From the NCBI GenBank assembly GCA_036504875.1, contig DASXUK010000018.1, positions 1 to 32,316 of the forward strand: a stretch of DNA of 32,316 nt, read 5' to 3'. The number at the start of each line of letters is the position of its first letter. Position 1 is the stretch's first letter. A model generated the notes under the pieces. The model was not told the DNA's origin. It did not search any database and saw only the letters and a program-made list of their open reading frames with translations. Made by a program: the position numbers and the translations under genes. Below are positions 14,179-23,360 of the stretch, in pieces. This DNA is from JACPFJ01 sp036504875 (lineage in GTDB: Bacteria; Desulfobacterota; Desulfuromonadia; Geobacterales; Pseudopelobacteraceae).

Positions 14179-16293
14179 CTAGAGTTCGATCCTGAACTCA
14201 ACGCCGCCGTCGATATTCTTGGCCGACAGGCGTCCGTTCATGTTTTTTTCGATGATTACCTTAGACATGTACAGACCGATGCCGGTCCCTTTGCCCGGCT
14301 CTTTGGTGGTGAAATAAGGGTCGAAAATCAAGGGCAGGATCTTTTCATCAATGCCGCCGCCATTGTCGCGGATGGTTATCACCGAAAAATTATCCTGTGA
14401 GCTAATGCCAATGCTTATACGCGGGTCGTCCACCACTTGCTCGGCAAAAGCGTCGCGGGCATTGCTGAGGATATTCAGCAGGACCTGGGCATATTCGTTT
14501 TGAAATCCAATTGCGGTGACATCTTGATCGGCGGCCACCTCGACTTGTATCCCCTTGCTGCCCAGACTGGCCGAGATCAGCTCAAGAGAGCGTGCCACCA
14601 CATGATTAACCACAAAATCCCGCTTTTGCTTATCATGGCGGAAAAAATTGCAGAAGTCATCAATGGTTTGCGACATATGTACAACCACACCGATCGCACT
14701 GTTTAATTCCTTGGATAACTCCTCATCGCTCAAGTTCCCGGTTTGCAGGGATAATTCCAGGTTCTGGACGATCAGCCCGATGTTGTTAAGGGGTTGACGC
14801 CACTGATGAGCGATGTTGTTGATCATTTCGCCCAGAGAAGCCAGCCGGCTCTGCTGGATCAGGATTTGGTCCTTGTGGCGCAGCTCGGACACCGCCTTAA
14901 AGATACGCTCTTCGAGAAGGCTATTGATCTCTTCCAGTTGCTGCCGGTTTACAGCCAACTCCTGTTCCATTTTTATCCTGGCGGTTATATCCCGTACGCT
15001 TTCGATGACGGAGATAACTTCACCCCGTTCATTTTTCAAAGGTGAGGAAAGGATCTCGATATATAGTCCCCCCTCCCGGCAGATGAGTGTTTTGACCCCT
15101 CTGTGAGGGAGCGCATCCCTGAAGGTTAGCTCCAGGGGGCACTCCCCGCAGACCGTCTCCCGGTGCTGATAGGCACGGTAACAGCATTCACCGGTGTGGT
15201 CACCGACCATCTCAATGAAGCGCGGATTTTGGTAGAGGATCCGGTAATCACGATCCTGGATGCTTATGCCGTCATGGATGCACTCCAGAATGGCCTTGTT
15301 GCGCGTTCGCTCCCAATCGGCCTCCAAGGCTAGCCCGCGTGATGTTTCCTCGCTCTGGAGCAGGTTGGCGCGCGATTGTTCGAGCTGTTCGAGTGTGTGG
15401 TTCAGTTCCCGGTTCATGGCCAAAACAAAGTTGTAACGCCAGAATCCCAGTGTCAGGCTGCTGGCTGCAACTACAAAAAATATAGTCCAGGCCACCTTTG
15501 AGGTGGTCCAGAATGGTTTCGGTTTTCCCCACCATTTCAGTTGCAGTGCCCGGTATTCGGGGGTGCCTATAAACTGGTCAATGACCCTGTTCAACTTGTT
15601 CAGGAGCTCTTTTTCTCCCAAGCGTACCGCCATGGCGCGGGTGCCTGGTAAAACCGGTGGCTCCAGCACCTTGATGTGGTCGTCAATGCCTGAGACGATA
15701 GCCAGCTTCATCACGTTTGGAGCAGGGGCCATGATGATATCGAGTCGCTTCGACAGCAGATCGAACAGAAGTTCTTGCAGGCTGTCGTAGGGCATGAACA
15801 GCAAATCGCTTCGTTTTCGCAGGAACTCCTGGGAGACACTATTCCTCATCGCTCCAACGCGCAGGCCGCTTTTTAATCCGGTGATCTGAGAGCTGCTGTC
15901 GATGATGCAGGAGACAGGCAAGGTCTCTACCGGGTGAGTAAAGGCAAACCTCTCTTTGCGTGGCTCATCGATTGTCAGAGAGGGGATGATGTCGGCCCGG
16001 CCGTCGAGAAGCATCTCCTGGCTCTCCAGCCAAGTGCGCCCAGTGATGTATTTAACCTTGAACCCGGCGCGCCGGGCCACTTCGTCCATCAGGTCGATAA
16101 CGAAACCGTCAGCCTGGCCTGTTTTTTGATTTTTTGAATAGCTGGGGGGGAAATCAGGATGAACGGCAGCAATCAGTTGCGGCGCAGGAGGCTGTGGATC
16201 GGCTACCGAAGGCAGCAGATTATCCGCGCTGGAAGCAAGTGGGAAAAGTAAATAGATAACAGCGCTGATTATGAAACAGGAGATACCGGGCAT
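14179..16293 (-). CDS. Sensor histidine kinase with periplasmic solute-binding domain and PAS domain
   Basis: I chose ATG 16293 because AGGAGG lies 6 bases before it and a signal peptide starts there; an upstream ATG at 16326 has no ribosome site. The product is 704 aa. Residues about 38-256 match a family 3 solute-binding domain (DGFVIDLMDEVARRAGF, DGRADIIPSLTID). A membrane segment is at 268-286, followed by a coiled coil. A PAS domain at about 330-440 carries a Cys cluster (GECCYRAY, ETVCGECPL). The kinase core has the H-box IAHQWRQPLN with His496, N-box NEYAQVLLNILSNARDAF, G1 DNGGGID, F-box IFDPYFTTK and G2 GKGTGIGLYMSK. It would sense a periplasmic ligand and phosphorylate an unidentified regulator; no response regulator gene is adjacent. 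It is divergent from ileS. Confidence 0.92.
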   Translation of the reverse strand: MPGISCFIISAVIYLLFPLASSADNLLPSVADPQPPAPQLIAAVHPDFPPSYSKNQKTGQADGFVIDLMDEVARRAGFKVKYITGRTWLESQEMLLDGRADIIPSLTIDEPRKERFAFTHPVETLPVSCIIDSSSQITGLKSGLRVGAMRNSVSQEFLRKRSDLLFMPYDSLQELLFDLLSKRLDIIMAPAPNVMKLAIVSGIDDHIKVLEPPVLPGTRAMAVRLGEKELLNKLNRVIDQFIGTPEYRALQLKWWGKPKPFWTTSKVAWTIFFVVAASSLTLGFWRYNFVLAMNRELNHTLEQLEQSRANLLQSEETSRGLALEADWERTRNKAILECIHDGISIQDRDYRILYQNPRFIEMVGDHTGECCYRAYQHRETVCGECPLELTFRDALPHRGVKTLICREGGLYIEILSSPLKNERGEVISVIESVRDITARIKMEQELAVNRQQLEEINSLLEERIFKAVSELRHKDQILIQQSRLASLGEMINNIAHQWRQPLNNIGLIVQNLELSLQTGNLSDEELSKELNSAIGVVVHMSQTIDDFCNFFRHDKQKRDFVVNHVVARSLELISASLGSKGIQVEVAADQDVTAIGFQNEYAQVLLNILSNARDAFAEQVVDDPRISIGISSQDNFSVITIRDNGGGIDEKILPLIFDPYFTTKEPGKGTGIGLYMSKVIIEKNMNGRLSAKNIDGGVEFRIEL

Positions 16294-16398
16294 CAATTGC
16301 CTCCTGAAGTGTAGAAAAATTACCATATTTCAGGCGGATATGCACACAAAAAGAGTAATTTTTTTTAGTGGCGGTAAAAAGTGGAATACCTGCTTCCC

Positions 16399-16427
16399 TT
16401 GACTTTTTGGGTTGTTGCAGTTACCTT
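16399..16427 (+). promoter_or_regulatory. Candidate promoter for ileS
   Basis: TTGACT (16399-16404) is followed after 17 bases by TACCTT (16422-16427). The -35 match is good and the -10 match weak. It lies 40 bases before ileS in the gap divergent from the kinase gene. No T-box leader could be recognised in this 173-base gap. Confidence 0.3.
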
Positions 16428-16466
16428 TACTAGATTTTCAAGAGCCGAATCGGAGGATATATCCCC

Positions 16467-19244
16467 ATGGATTATAAAGACACCCTTAATCTCCCCAGTA
16501 CTTCCTTTCCCATGAAAGCCAATCTTAACCAGCGCGAGCCGGACATGCTGACCACCTGGCAAAAGAACGGCCTGTACGCCAGGATGGAAAAAGAGGGCGC
16601 CAGCAAGCCGCTCTACATCCTGCACGACGGCCCCCCTTACGCCAACGGCCATATCCATATCGGCCATGCACTGAACAAAATCCTCAAGGATATTATTCTC
16701 AAGGTCAAGCGCATGGAGGGCTTCCACGCCCCCTACATTCCGGGCTGGGATTGCCATGGGTTGCCGATCGAGCTGCAGGTCGAGAAAAACCTCGGCTCTA
16801 AAAAACACCAGGTCAGCAAGCTTGAGATGCGCAAGCTCTGCCGCGAGTATGCCGCCAAATTCATCGAGATTCAGCGCGAGGAATTCAAGCGCCTGGGGGT
16901 TCTGGGGGACTGGGACAATCCCTATCTGACCATGAATTATGAATATGAAGGACTGACCGCGGCCGAACTGGCCAAATTCGCTCATAATGGCGGCCTGTAC
17001 CGCGGCCGCAAGCCGGTCCACTGGTGTTCATCATGCGTGACAGCGCTGGCCGAGGCCGAGGTCGAATACGCCGATCACACCTCCCCTTCGATTTTTGTCC
17101 GTTTTCTGATCAAGGACGACCTCTCGGCTGTTATTCCGCAACTGGCGGGCAAACAGGCCTATGTGGTGATCTGGACTACCACCCCCTGGACGATTCCGGC
17201 CAACCTGGCGGTTGCCATGCACCCCGAGTTTGATTACGTGGCCCTGGAAACCGAGAAGGGTATCCTGATCGTGGCCGAGGGACTCAAAGACCAGTTCCTA
17301 AAAAGCGTTGGCCTGACCGGCGATGTTATTGCTACCTTCAAGGCCTCTCTATTGGAACGAAAAACCTGCCAGCACCCCTTTTACGAGCGCGATTCGATCA
17401 TCCTTTTAGGCGAGCATGTCACCCTGGAGGCCGGTACCGGCTGCGTTCACACCGCCCCCGGGCATGGTCAGGAGGATTATGAACTGGCCCTTAAGGAAGG
17501 TCTTGAAATTTACAACCCGGTCGATAACCATGGCCGCTACATCCAGAACCTGGAATTTTTCGGCGGGCAATTTGTTTTTGACGCCAACCAGAGCGTGATC
17601 GATAAGCTGACCGAGGTAGGTGCTCTGCTGGAGACCTCCAAGATCAGTCACTCCTACCCGCATTGCTGGCGCTGCAAAAAGCCGATCATCTTCCGCGCCA
17701 CCGAGCAGTGGTTCATCAGCATGAAGCAGAACAACCTGCGCGATAAGGCGCTCTCCGCCATCGACCAGGTGCAATGGATTCCCAAATGGGGCCGCGAGCG
17801 GATCTTCGGCATGATTGAAAACCGACCCGACTGGTGCGTTTCGCGCCAGCGTTCCTGGGGCGTGCCGATCACCGCCTTCTCCTGCAGCGCCTGCGGCGAT
17901 TACATTGCCGATGGTACTTTAATGGATCACGTGGCCGAGCTCTTCAAGCAGCACAGCTCGGATATCTGGTTTGATTGGTCAGCGGAAAAGCTCTTGCCGT
18001 CAGGGACCAAGTGTCCCAAGTGCGGTTCGTGTGATCTGGAAAAGGAGATGGATATCCTGGATGTCTGGTTTGATTCCGGGGTCTCGCATGCTGCCGTGCT
18101 GGAGGCTAATCCCAAGCTTTCATCCCCGGCCGACATGTACCTGGAGGGAAGCGATCAGCACCGGGGCTGGTTCCACTCCTCGCTTCTGGAAAGTGTCGGT
18201 ACTCGCGGCCGCTCCCCCTATAAGAGCGTTTTGACCCACGGCTTCGTGGTGGATGGCTCGGGGCGTAAGATGAGCAAGTCGGTAGGCAACGTGGTGGCGC
18301 CGGAAGAGGTGATCAAGAAATACGGTGCCGAAATCCTGCGCCTATGGGTGGCGGCTCAGGATTACCGCGACGACATCCGCATCTCGGAGGAGATCCTGAC
18401 CAGGCTGTCCGAGGCCTACCGCCGCATCCGCAACACCTGCCGTTACATCCTGGGCAGCATCAGTGACTTCGATCCGGCCACCAACAGCATCGATCCCGAA
18501 AAGATGCCGGAGCTCGACCGCTGGGCTCTGCATCAGCTGGAACTGCTCAAAGAGAAGGTTTTGACCGCTTATCACGAGCATGAGTTTCATGTCATCTACC
18601 ATGCTGTGAACGGTTTCTGCACGGTTGAGATGAGCTCTTTTTATCTGGATATCCTCAAGGACCGGGTCTATACCAGCAAGAAAGAGTCGTTGGAGCGGCG
18701 CTCGGCTCAGACCGTCATGTACCGCATCCTGGATACATTGGTAAGGCTGCTGGCGCCGGTGCTCTCTTTTACCAGCGATGAGGTCTGGCAGTATATGCCG
18801 GGCAAACGTGAGGAGAGCGTACATTTGGCTGGTCTACCGGAACTGTGTCCGCAGCTTAAGGACGAACTCCTGGTAGGTCGCTGGGAGCGCCTGATAAAGA
18901 TCCGGGCCGATGTCTCCAAGGCACTGGAGCTGGCCCGCACCGCCAAAGTGATCGGCCATTCCCTGGATGCCAGGGTTGTAATCAATGCCGCTGCCGAAGA
19001 AGACGCGCTTCTGAAAGACTATGCCGCAGTTCTCAAAGATATTTTTATTGTCTCCAGCGTGGATATCACGACCACCATCAGTGCCGAGAGCGGCTATAGC
19101 TCTGAAGCCCTTGCCGGGCTGAGAATTCTGGTAGAGGCAGCTCATGGGAGCAAATGTGAACGCTGCTGGTGCTACAGCGAAGAGCTGGGGGGTGATAGCG
19201 AACACCCCGGCATTTGCCCCAAATGTCTGGCCGCAGTGAAATAG
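16467..19244 (+). CDS. ileS: Isoleucine--tRNA ligase
   Basis: A 925-aa class I aminoacyl-tRNA synthetase that charges tRNA-Ile. The ATP-binding HIGH motif is at 64-67 in GPPYANGHIHIGHALN, and KMSKS is at 601-605. A large editing (CP1) insert lies between, with TTTPWTIPANLAV. The C-terminus has a zinc finger with CERC at 897-900 and CPKC at 917-920, as in the bacterial zinc-containing type. Length is normal for bacterial IleRS. GGAGG precedes ATG 16467. It is the first gene of a plus-strand run leading to lspA, an arrangement common in proteobacteria. Confidence 0.98.
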   Translation: MDYKDTLNLPSTSFPMKANLNQREPDMLTTWQKNGLYARMEKEGASKPLYILHDGPPYANGHIHIGHALNKILKDIILKVKRMEGFHAPYIPGWDCHGLPIELQVEKNLGSKKHQVSKLEMRKLCREYAAKFIEIQREEFKRLGVLGDWDNPYLTMNYEYEGLTAAELAKFAHNGGLYRGRKPVHWCSSCVTALAEAEVEYADHTSPSIFVRFLIKDDLSAVIPQLAGKQAYVVIWTTTPWTIPANLAVAMHPEFDYVALETEKGILIVAEGLKDQFLKSVGLTGDVIATFKASLLERKTCQHPFYERDSIILLGEHVTLEAGTGCVHTAPGHGQEDYELALKEGLEIYNPVDNHGRYIQNLEFFGGQFVFDANQSVIDKLTEVGALLETSKISHSYPHCWRCKKPIIFRATEQWFISMKQNNLRDKALSAIDQVQWIPKWGRERIFGMIENRPDWCVSRQRSWGVPITAFSCSACGDYIADGTLMDHVAELFKQHSSDIWFDWSAEKLLPSGTKCPKCGSCDLEKEMDILDVWFDSGVSHAAVLEANPKLSSPADMYLEGSDQHRGWFHSSLLESVGTRGRSPYKSVLTHGFVVDGSGRKMSKSVGNVVAPEEVIKKYGAEILRLWVAAQDYRDDIRISEEILTRLSEAYRRIRNTCRYILGSISDFDPATNSIDPEKMPELDRWALHQLELLKEKVLTAYHEHEFHVIYHAVNGFCTVEMSSFYLDILKDRVYTSKKESLERRSAQTVMYRILDTLVRLLAPVLSFTSDEVWQYMPGKREESVHLAGLPELCPQLKDELLVGRWERLIKIRADVSKALELARTAKVIGHSLDARVVINAAAEEDALLKDYAAVLKDIFIVSSVDITTTISAESGYSSEALAGLRILVEAAHGSKCERCWCYSEELGGDSEHPGICPKCLAAVK

Positions 19245-19288
19245 CCTTTTTCAAGGGTGGCGCTGTTCGACGGGACATTTTAAACTGT

Positions 19289-19294
19289 TATAAT
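19289..19294 (+). promoter_or_regulatory. Consensus -10 box upstream of lspA
   Basis: A perfect TATAAT lies in the ileS-lspA gap, 54 bases before lspA. The expected -35 position holds TTCGAC, a weak match. GGCATG (19314-19319) and CATGCC (19328-19333) form a small hairpin further on in the leader. lspA could therefore be expressed separately from ileS. Confidence 0.35.
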
Positions 19295-19347
19295 TGAACA
19301 AATAATGACGTCAGGCATGGCAGCCAGCATGCCAAAAATACTCAGTA

Positions 19348-19854
19348 ATGGAAGGCACCAAAAACTACATGATAAACCGTTACCTCCTATTTGCCGCCAT
19401 CAGCGTCAGCGGCCTGGTTATCGATCAAGTCACCAAGATCTACATTGACCGCAGCATGCAGATGTTTCAGTCGATTACTTTGGTGGAAAATTTCTTCAAT
19501 ATCACCTATGTCAGGAATAAGGGGGCTGCCTTTAGCTTTTTGGCCCATACCAGCTGGCGGCTGCCATTTTTTATTACTGTTTCGTTGGTGGCTGCGGTTG
19601 TTATACTGATTGCTTTTAGAAAGCTGCGTGACGACCAGAGGCTGGCGCAGATCTCTCTGGCTATGATTTTCTCGGGTGCGGTCGGCAATCTGATCGACAG
19701 GGTCCGTCTGGGCGAGGTAATTGATTTTCTGGATACCCATTGGTACCAGCACCACTGGCCAGCCTTTAATGTGGCTGATTCGCTGATCTGCGTGGGAGTT
19801 GCCCTGCTGGCAATCGACATGCTGGCTGAGGAGAAGCGTCATAAGAGGACCTAA
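19348..19854 (+). CDS. lspA: Lipoprotein signal peptidase (signal peptidase II)
   Basis: A 168-aa inner-membrane aspartyl protease that removes signal peptides from lipidated prolipoproteins. Conserved blocks: LVIDQVTK (24-30), NKGAAFSFLA (57-66), GNLIDRVRLGEVIDFLD (113-129) and FNVADSLI (140-147). The catalytic pair corresponds to Asp126 and Asp144. Four membrane segments are visible. The start is uncertain: ATG 19348 has no ribosome site, while ATG 19369 has GGAAGG about 13 bases upstream. It follows ileS by 103 bases. Its substrates would include the several lipobox proteins encoded at 808-7085. Confidence 0.95.
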   Translation: MEGTKNYMINRYLLFAAISVSGLVIDQVTKIYIDRSMQMFQSITLVENFFNITYVRNKGAAFSFLAHTSWRLPFFITVSLVAAVVILIAFRKLRDDQRLAQISLAMIFSGAVGNLIDRVRLGEVIDFLDTHWYQHHWPAFNVADSLICVGVALLAIDMLAEEKRHKRT

Positions 19855-19956
19855 GGAAGCTGGATAACTGATCTATCAGGGGCAGAATACTTGGTTTAAG
19901 TCTGTAGCTGTCCCTTTGCTTTAAATCCGGATCATGCTTGAGAGGCGGAGGCGGGA

Positions 19957-20409
19957 ATGGACCCTGAATCGGGCGCAATAGCCGAAAAGGAATTTCAAAG
20001 GGCACAGAAAGAGCTGGCGGAAGGTAATGTATTGGCCGCCCTGGCCTGTCTGGAACGAGCACTTAAGATCTGGGATGCTCCCACCTGGTATTCTTTTCTT
20101 GGTTTTTGCATCGCCAAAGAACGTGGCCATGTCACCAAGGCACTGGAACTTTGCCAGACAGCCATACAGCATGAACCGGATAATCCGGTCCATGAATATT
20201 TTTTAGGCAAGGTTCACCTGGTTGCCGGGCATAAAGCTGAAGCGCTGCAAGCCCTGCGGGAGGGAATGAACAAGGGTGGCACCCCGGAGATCGAGCAGTT
20301 ATTGAAGACTATCGGCATGCGCAAACCACCGGTGATACCCTTTCTTTCACGAGACAATTTTTTAAACAAGTACCTAGGGAAAATTTTTGGCCGCCTTGGC
20401 CTCAGATGA
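19957..20409 (+). CDS. TPR-repeat protein
   Basis: A 150-aa protein with no signal peptide. Residues about 8-105 form around three tetratricopeptide-like helical hairpins: GNVLAALACLERALKIW, GHVTKALELCQTAIQHEPDNP and YFLGKVHLVAGHKAEALQALREGM. The last 40 residues are basic and Pro-containing. TPR modules mediate protein contacts, so this is probably a scaffold. GGAGG lies before ATG 19957. It is followed 11 bases later by the metallo-hydrolase gene, so the two are likely co-transcribed and may act together. Confidence 0.78.
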   Translation: MDPESGAIAEKEFQRAQKELAEGNVLAALACLERALKIWDAPTWYSFLGFCIAKERGHVTKALELCQTAIQHEPDNPVHEYFLGKVHLVAGHKAEALQALREGMNKGGTPEIEQLLKTIGMRKPPVIPFLSRDNFLNKYLGKIFGRLGLR

Positions 20410-20420
20410 AGAGCTGAATC

Positions 20421-21527
20421 ATGGTCCGGGGCAAACAGCGCCTTCCCTTTCGTTACTGCGAGCCAGCCTGTTTTGGCGGTCTGCTGGATGACCCGCTCAT
20501 TTTTTTGCGAATCCGCCCCTTGAGGCTGGCACTTCTGTTTGACTGCGGCCAGATTGCCCACTTGGCCAAGCGGGTAATCAAGCCGATTGAAGCTGTCTTC
20601 ATCACCCACGCCCATATGGATCACATCATGGGACTCCCCACCTTGGTACGCCACCGTCATGCTTCCCCCCGACCAATGGATCTCTTTGGACCTCCCGGCA
20701 TAGCCGACCGGGTCCTGCATCTGCTGGGCGGCTTCGACTGGAATCTAACCGAAGCAACCTGGTTCACCCTGCGGGTGCATGAGATCCATGCCGATTGCAT
20801 CAGACACTATCGCTTTCCCGGACCGGAGGCGTTTGTGCGCTACTTTGAAAGTGAAGAGCCGCGTAGTACGAGCGAGATTTGGTCCTGCCCCTATCTCACG
20901 GTTGAGGCGGAGCTGCTGGACCACAGATTGCCGGTGCTGGCTTTCCGGGTCAACGAGCGCTCCCATTTCTCAATCGACACCTGTCGTTTGAAAGCCGCCG
21001 GCCTGTTGGCCGGGGATTGGCTGCAAGCTCTTAAAGCGCGGGTCTGGAAAGGTAAGACCGATCGCAAAATAGCGGTGATTCGCAATGATGGTAAGACCGA
21101 GGTCTGCGATGATCCGTCGGCGCTGTATGAAACAATTCGTGGGGACAGTGCCGGGGCCTCGCTCGGCTATGTCACCGACGTCGGCTGGACCGAATCGAAT
21201 CGTATGCTGATGGAGAATTTTTTTCGCGGCTTGACCTTGTTGTGCGCCGAATGCACATTTTTGATGGGGGAAGTGGAAAGAGCCCGCGCCTCCTACCACC
21301 TGACCACTGCTGATCTTAATCAATTGGCCAGATCCCTCAAGCCCCGCTGGCTTTTACCGATGCACCTTTCCAAGTCCTATCTGCGTCAGATGGCTGGTCT
21401 TTACCGCGAGCTAAATCCACCACCTGAAACAACAATACTGCAATTGCCGGGACATATTGTACCTGCTCCGGTCGGGGTGGAACAGGTAGCCCACTGGCTG
21501 AGACCATCTGTAAAAGCAACTAGCTGA
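20421..21527 (+). CDS. RNase Z-like metallo-beta-lactamase fold hydrolase
   Basis: A 368-aa protein with the metal-binding signature FITHAHMDH (HxHxDH at 63-68). Further ligands of the RNase Z type appear: His in LLDHRLPVLAFRV, Asp in LGYVTDVG and His in LLPMHLSKSY near the C-terminus, so the metal site looks complete. The N-terminus is unusual, because the typical Gly/Thr-rich opening strand of RNase Z is replaced. The family cleaves tRNA 3' ends or other phosphodiesters; this member could be a divergent RNase Z or a related phosphodiesterase. It lies between the TPR and FRG genes on the same strand. Confidence 0.82.
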   Translation: MVRGKQRLPFRYCEPACFGGLLDDPLIFLRIRPLRLALLFDCGQIAHLAKRVIKPIEAVFITHAHMDHIMGLPTLVRHRHASPRPMDLFGPPGIADRVLHLLGGFDWNLTEATWFTLRVHEIHADCIRHYRFPGPEAFVRYFESEEPRSTSEIWSCPYLTVEAELLDHRLPVLAFRVNERSHFSIDTCRLKAAGLLAGDWLQALKARVWKGKTDRKIAVIRNDGKTEVCDDPSALYETIRGDSAGASLGYVTDVGWTESNRMLMENFFRGLTLLCAECTFLMGEVERARASYHLTTADLNQLARSLKPRWLLPMHLSKSYLRQMAGLYRELNPPPETTILQLPGHIVPAPVGVEQVAHWLRPSVKATS

Positions 21528-21570
21528 GACCATCTGGAAAAGCGACTATTAAATGTTATGATAGTCCATC

Positions 21571-22491
21571 ATGATCCCTATCAAATTGCAAAAGGTCTTA
21601 ACCTTTGAGGCCGGTAAGGACAAGATCGGCTGGAGCAGAGGCGGACTGCCGCGTGCCGCGGCGCCTCCCCACGAAATCTATTCCTATACCGAATTGCTGC
21701 GCAAAGTGGCCGCCCTGGCATATTACAACAAGCAATACAGCCTGTTATTCCGCTGGCAGTCGAATGATTTCATGTACAACGCCAATGGAGAAGGAGGCAT
21801 CCATAGCCATCTCTATCCTTCCATTCTTCGCACCGTGCCTGGTATCGCTAATTCGCCGGTCGACATGAAGTTTGTACTAAAGCGCCGCTTTGCAATATTG
21901 GCCGAGGCGGAAAAAAAGCTTAAGGCCAGCGCCAAAATCGGTGAGACCAGACGAGATCAGACCCTCCGCTGGGCGCTGCTTCAGCATTACGAGGTTTGTC
22001 CGACCCCACTGCTGGATGTGACTTCCTCGCTGCAAATCGCACTCTCTTTTGCCCTGGCTGATTCCCGAGATGATACCCTGCTGTTTGTCCTCGCCGTACC
22101 TCAGATAACCGGGATCGTGGCTGTCTCGCTGGAATCCGAAACGCAGGTGGTGCGCCTCTCGCAAATTTGCCCTCCGGAGGCGCTCAGGCCACATTTTCAG
22201 GAAGCCTCTTTGATCGGAAACTATCCGGTCTGGGAACAGGAAGAATTTTTGGGGGATTTCAGAAAAAAGTTCCGCTCTAATCTGGCGGGTCGTTTGCTGG
22301 CCAAGTTTCGACTGAACAAATGCAACTCTTGGCGCGAAAAGGGCTTTACCCCCACTTCCGCCTATATTCTGCGACCCAATGATGAGGATCCTTATTTCTC
22401 AATCATGGGCGATGTCAAATCCTATATCCGCCCCAAGCTGGACGAGCTGAGGCAGGCTATAGGGCTGCCGCTGCGCGACAGCAAAAGATAA
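21571..22491 (+). CDS. FRG-domain protein
   Basis: A 306-aa protein with the FRG domain layout. The first motif appears as LLFRWQSND (58-66), where the name-giving Gly is Trp. YPSILR (82-87) follows, then QHYEVCPTPLLDVTSSLQIALSFAL (first residue 138), matching the QHyg-pT-LLDwT-s-..A--FA core of the family. The function of FRG domains is not established; they are found in diverse contexts, some of them phage- or defence-linked. No signal peptide or membrane segment is visible. It begins 43 bases after the RNase Z-like gene with no visible ribosome site, and ends 14 bases from the convergent msrA stop. Confidence 0.8.
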   Translation: MIPIKLQKVLTFEAGKDKIGWSRGGLPRAAAPPHEIYSYTELLRKVAALAYYNKQYSLLFRWQSNDFMYNANGEGGIHSHLYPSILRTVPGIANSPVDMKFVLKRRFAILAEAEKKLKASAKIGETRRDQTLRWALLQHYEVCPTPLLDVTSSLQIALSFALADSRDDTLLFVLAVPQITGIVAVSLESETQVVRLSQICPPEALRPHFQEASLIGNYPVWEQEEFLGDFRKKFRSNLAGRLLAKFRLNKCNSWREKGFTPTSAYILRPNDEDPYFSIMGDVKSYIRPKLDELRQAIGLPLRDSKR

Positions 22492-22505
22492 TAGATAATC
22501 CCACC

Positions 22506-23129
22506 TTAATGCCCGGCCGCCCCGCCCCATAAATCTTTCAGCCTTTTGTCTCGCCCGCAACTGCTGCGGTAGAAAGTATAGCGCAGCGGGTTTTTCTTAT
22601 AGTAGTGCTGATGGTATTCTTCGGCTTTATAGAACGGCCCGGCTGTGACGACCTCGGTGAGAATCGGATCTTTGAACGGTTTCTCCTTTTCCAGGGCTTC
22701 CTTTGATTGGAGTGCCAGGCGCCGCTGTTCATCATTTTGCACGAAAATAGCGGATCGGTATTGATGGCCGACATCGCAGAACTGGCGGTTTTTTACGGTC
22801 GGGTCAATGTTATGCCAGAAAACGTCCAGCAGCTTGGTATAGCTGATCCGGGTGGGGTCATAGGTGATCTGCACTGCTTCGGCATGCCCTGTACCGCCGG
22901 CTGAAACCTGCTCATAGCCGGGATTTTTCAATTCCCCTCCGGTATAGCCGGCTGTAACTGAGATGACCCCCGCCAGCTTGTCAAAAGGGGCTTCCATGCA
23001 CCAGAAACAGCCCCCGGCAAAGGTGGCGGTCTCGGTCCGCACAGCAGCGCCACCGTCGCCAGGAACCAGCGCCAACAGCGGTACAACCAGCCATGAAAAT
23101 ATAGTTTGTGAAAACAGTGAGTATCTCAT
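22506..23129 (-). CDS. msrA: Peptide methionine sulfoxide reductase MsrA, exported form
   Basis: A 207-aa enzyme that reduces the S-form of methionine sulfoxide in proteins. The catalytic motif is GGCFWCMEAPFD with Cys41 as nucleophile and Cys44 as a possible resolving residue (the CxxC variant). Other conserved blocks are GYTGG, GTGHAEAVQITYDP, FWHNIDPT and QFCDVGHQYRS. An N-terminal hydrophobic stretch (residues 7-28) with an Ala-rich cleavage region points to export to the periplasm or membrane. AAGGAGG lies 8 bases before ATG 23129. It is a lone gene, convergent with the FRG gene. Confidence 0.95.
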   Translation of the reverse strand: MRYSLFSQTIFSWLVVPLLALVPGDGGAAVRTETATFAGGCFWCMEAPFDKLAGVISVTAGYTGGELKNPGYEQVSAGGTGHAEAVQITYDPTRISYTKLLDVFWHNIDPTVKNRQFCDVGHQYRSAIFVQNDEQRRLALQSKEALEKEKPFKDPILTEVVTAGPFYKAEEYHQHYYKKNPLRYTFYRSSCGRDKRLKDLWGGAAGH

Positions 23130-23256
23130 GACAGTTCCTCCTTACCTTTCATTCTTAACCCAGCTTTCCAATTGACTTTTTGTCTGTGTTAGCTTGTTCA
23201 ATCGTTAGATTATTGTACCATAAACAGCTTTGTCGCGGCTTGGATCAAATGTTCTT

Positions 23257-23284
23257 GGGATTTAGCGAAAAAAATCCCTTTTTT
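23257..23284 (+). terminator. Orphan rho-independent terminator on the plus strand
   Basis: GGGATTT (23257-23263) pairs with AAATCCC (23272-23278) and six T residues follow (23279-23284). No plus-strand gene ends nearby: the FRG gene stops 766 bases earlier and msrA lies between on the other strand. It could end a small RNA or antisense transcript that starts in the msrA upstream region. Confidence 0.6.
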
Positions 23285-23360
23285 GAAGGAGATTAATGGC
23301 AGGCATTTCAAAGAGGTTGCATTCAGGAGGATCAGCTACGTGGCATTGAAGTTTTTCGAA

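Noticed and set aside
16327..16466. Possible T-box leader upstream of ileS
   Set aside because: I could not find the conserved antiterminator core or a terminator hairpin in this short gap.
16365..17021. Minus-strand open frame of 218 codons opposite ileS
   Set aside because: It lies fully antisense to a clear ileS coding region and its sequence is typical of a shadow frame of a GC-rich gene.
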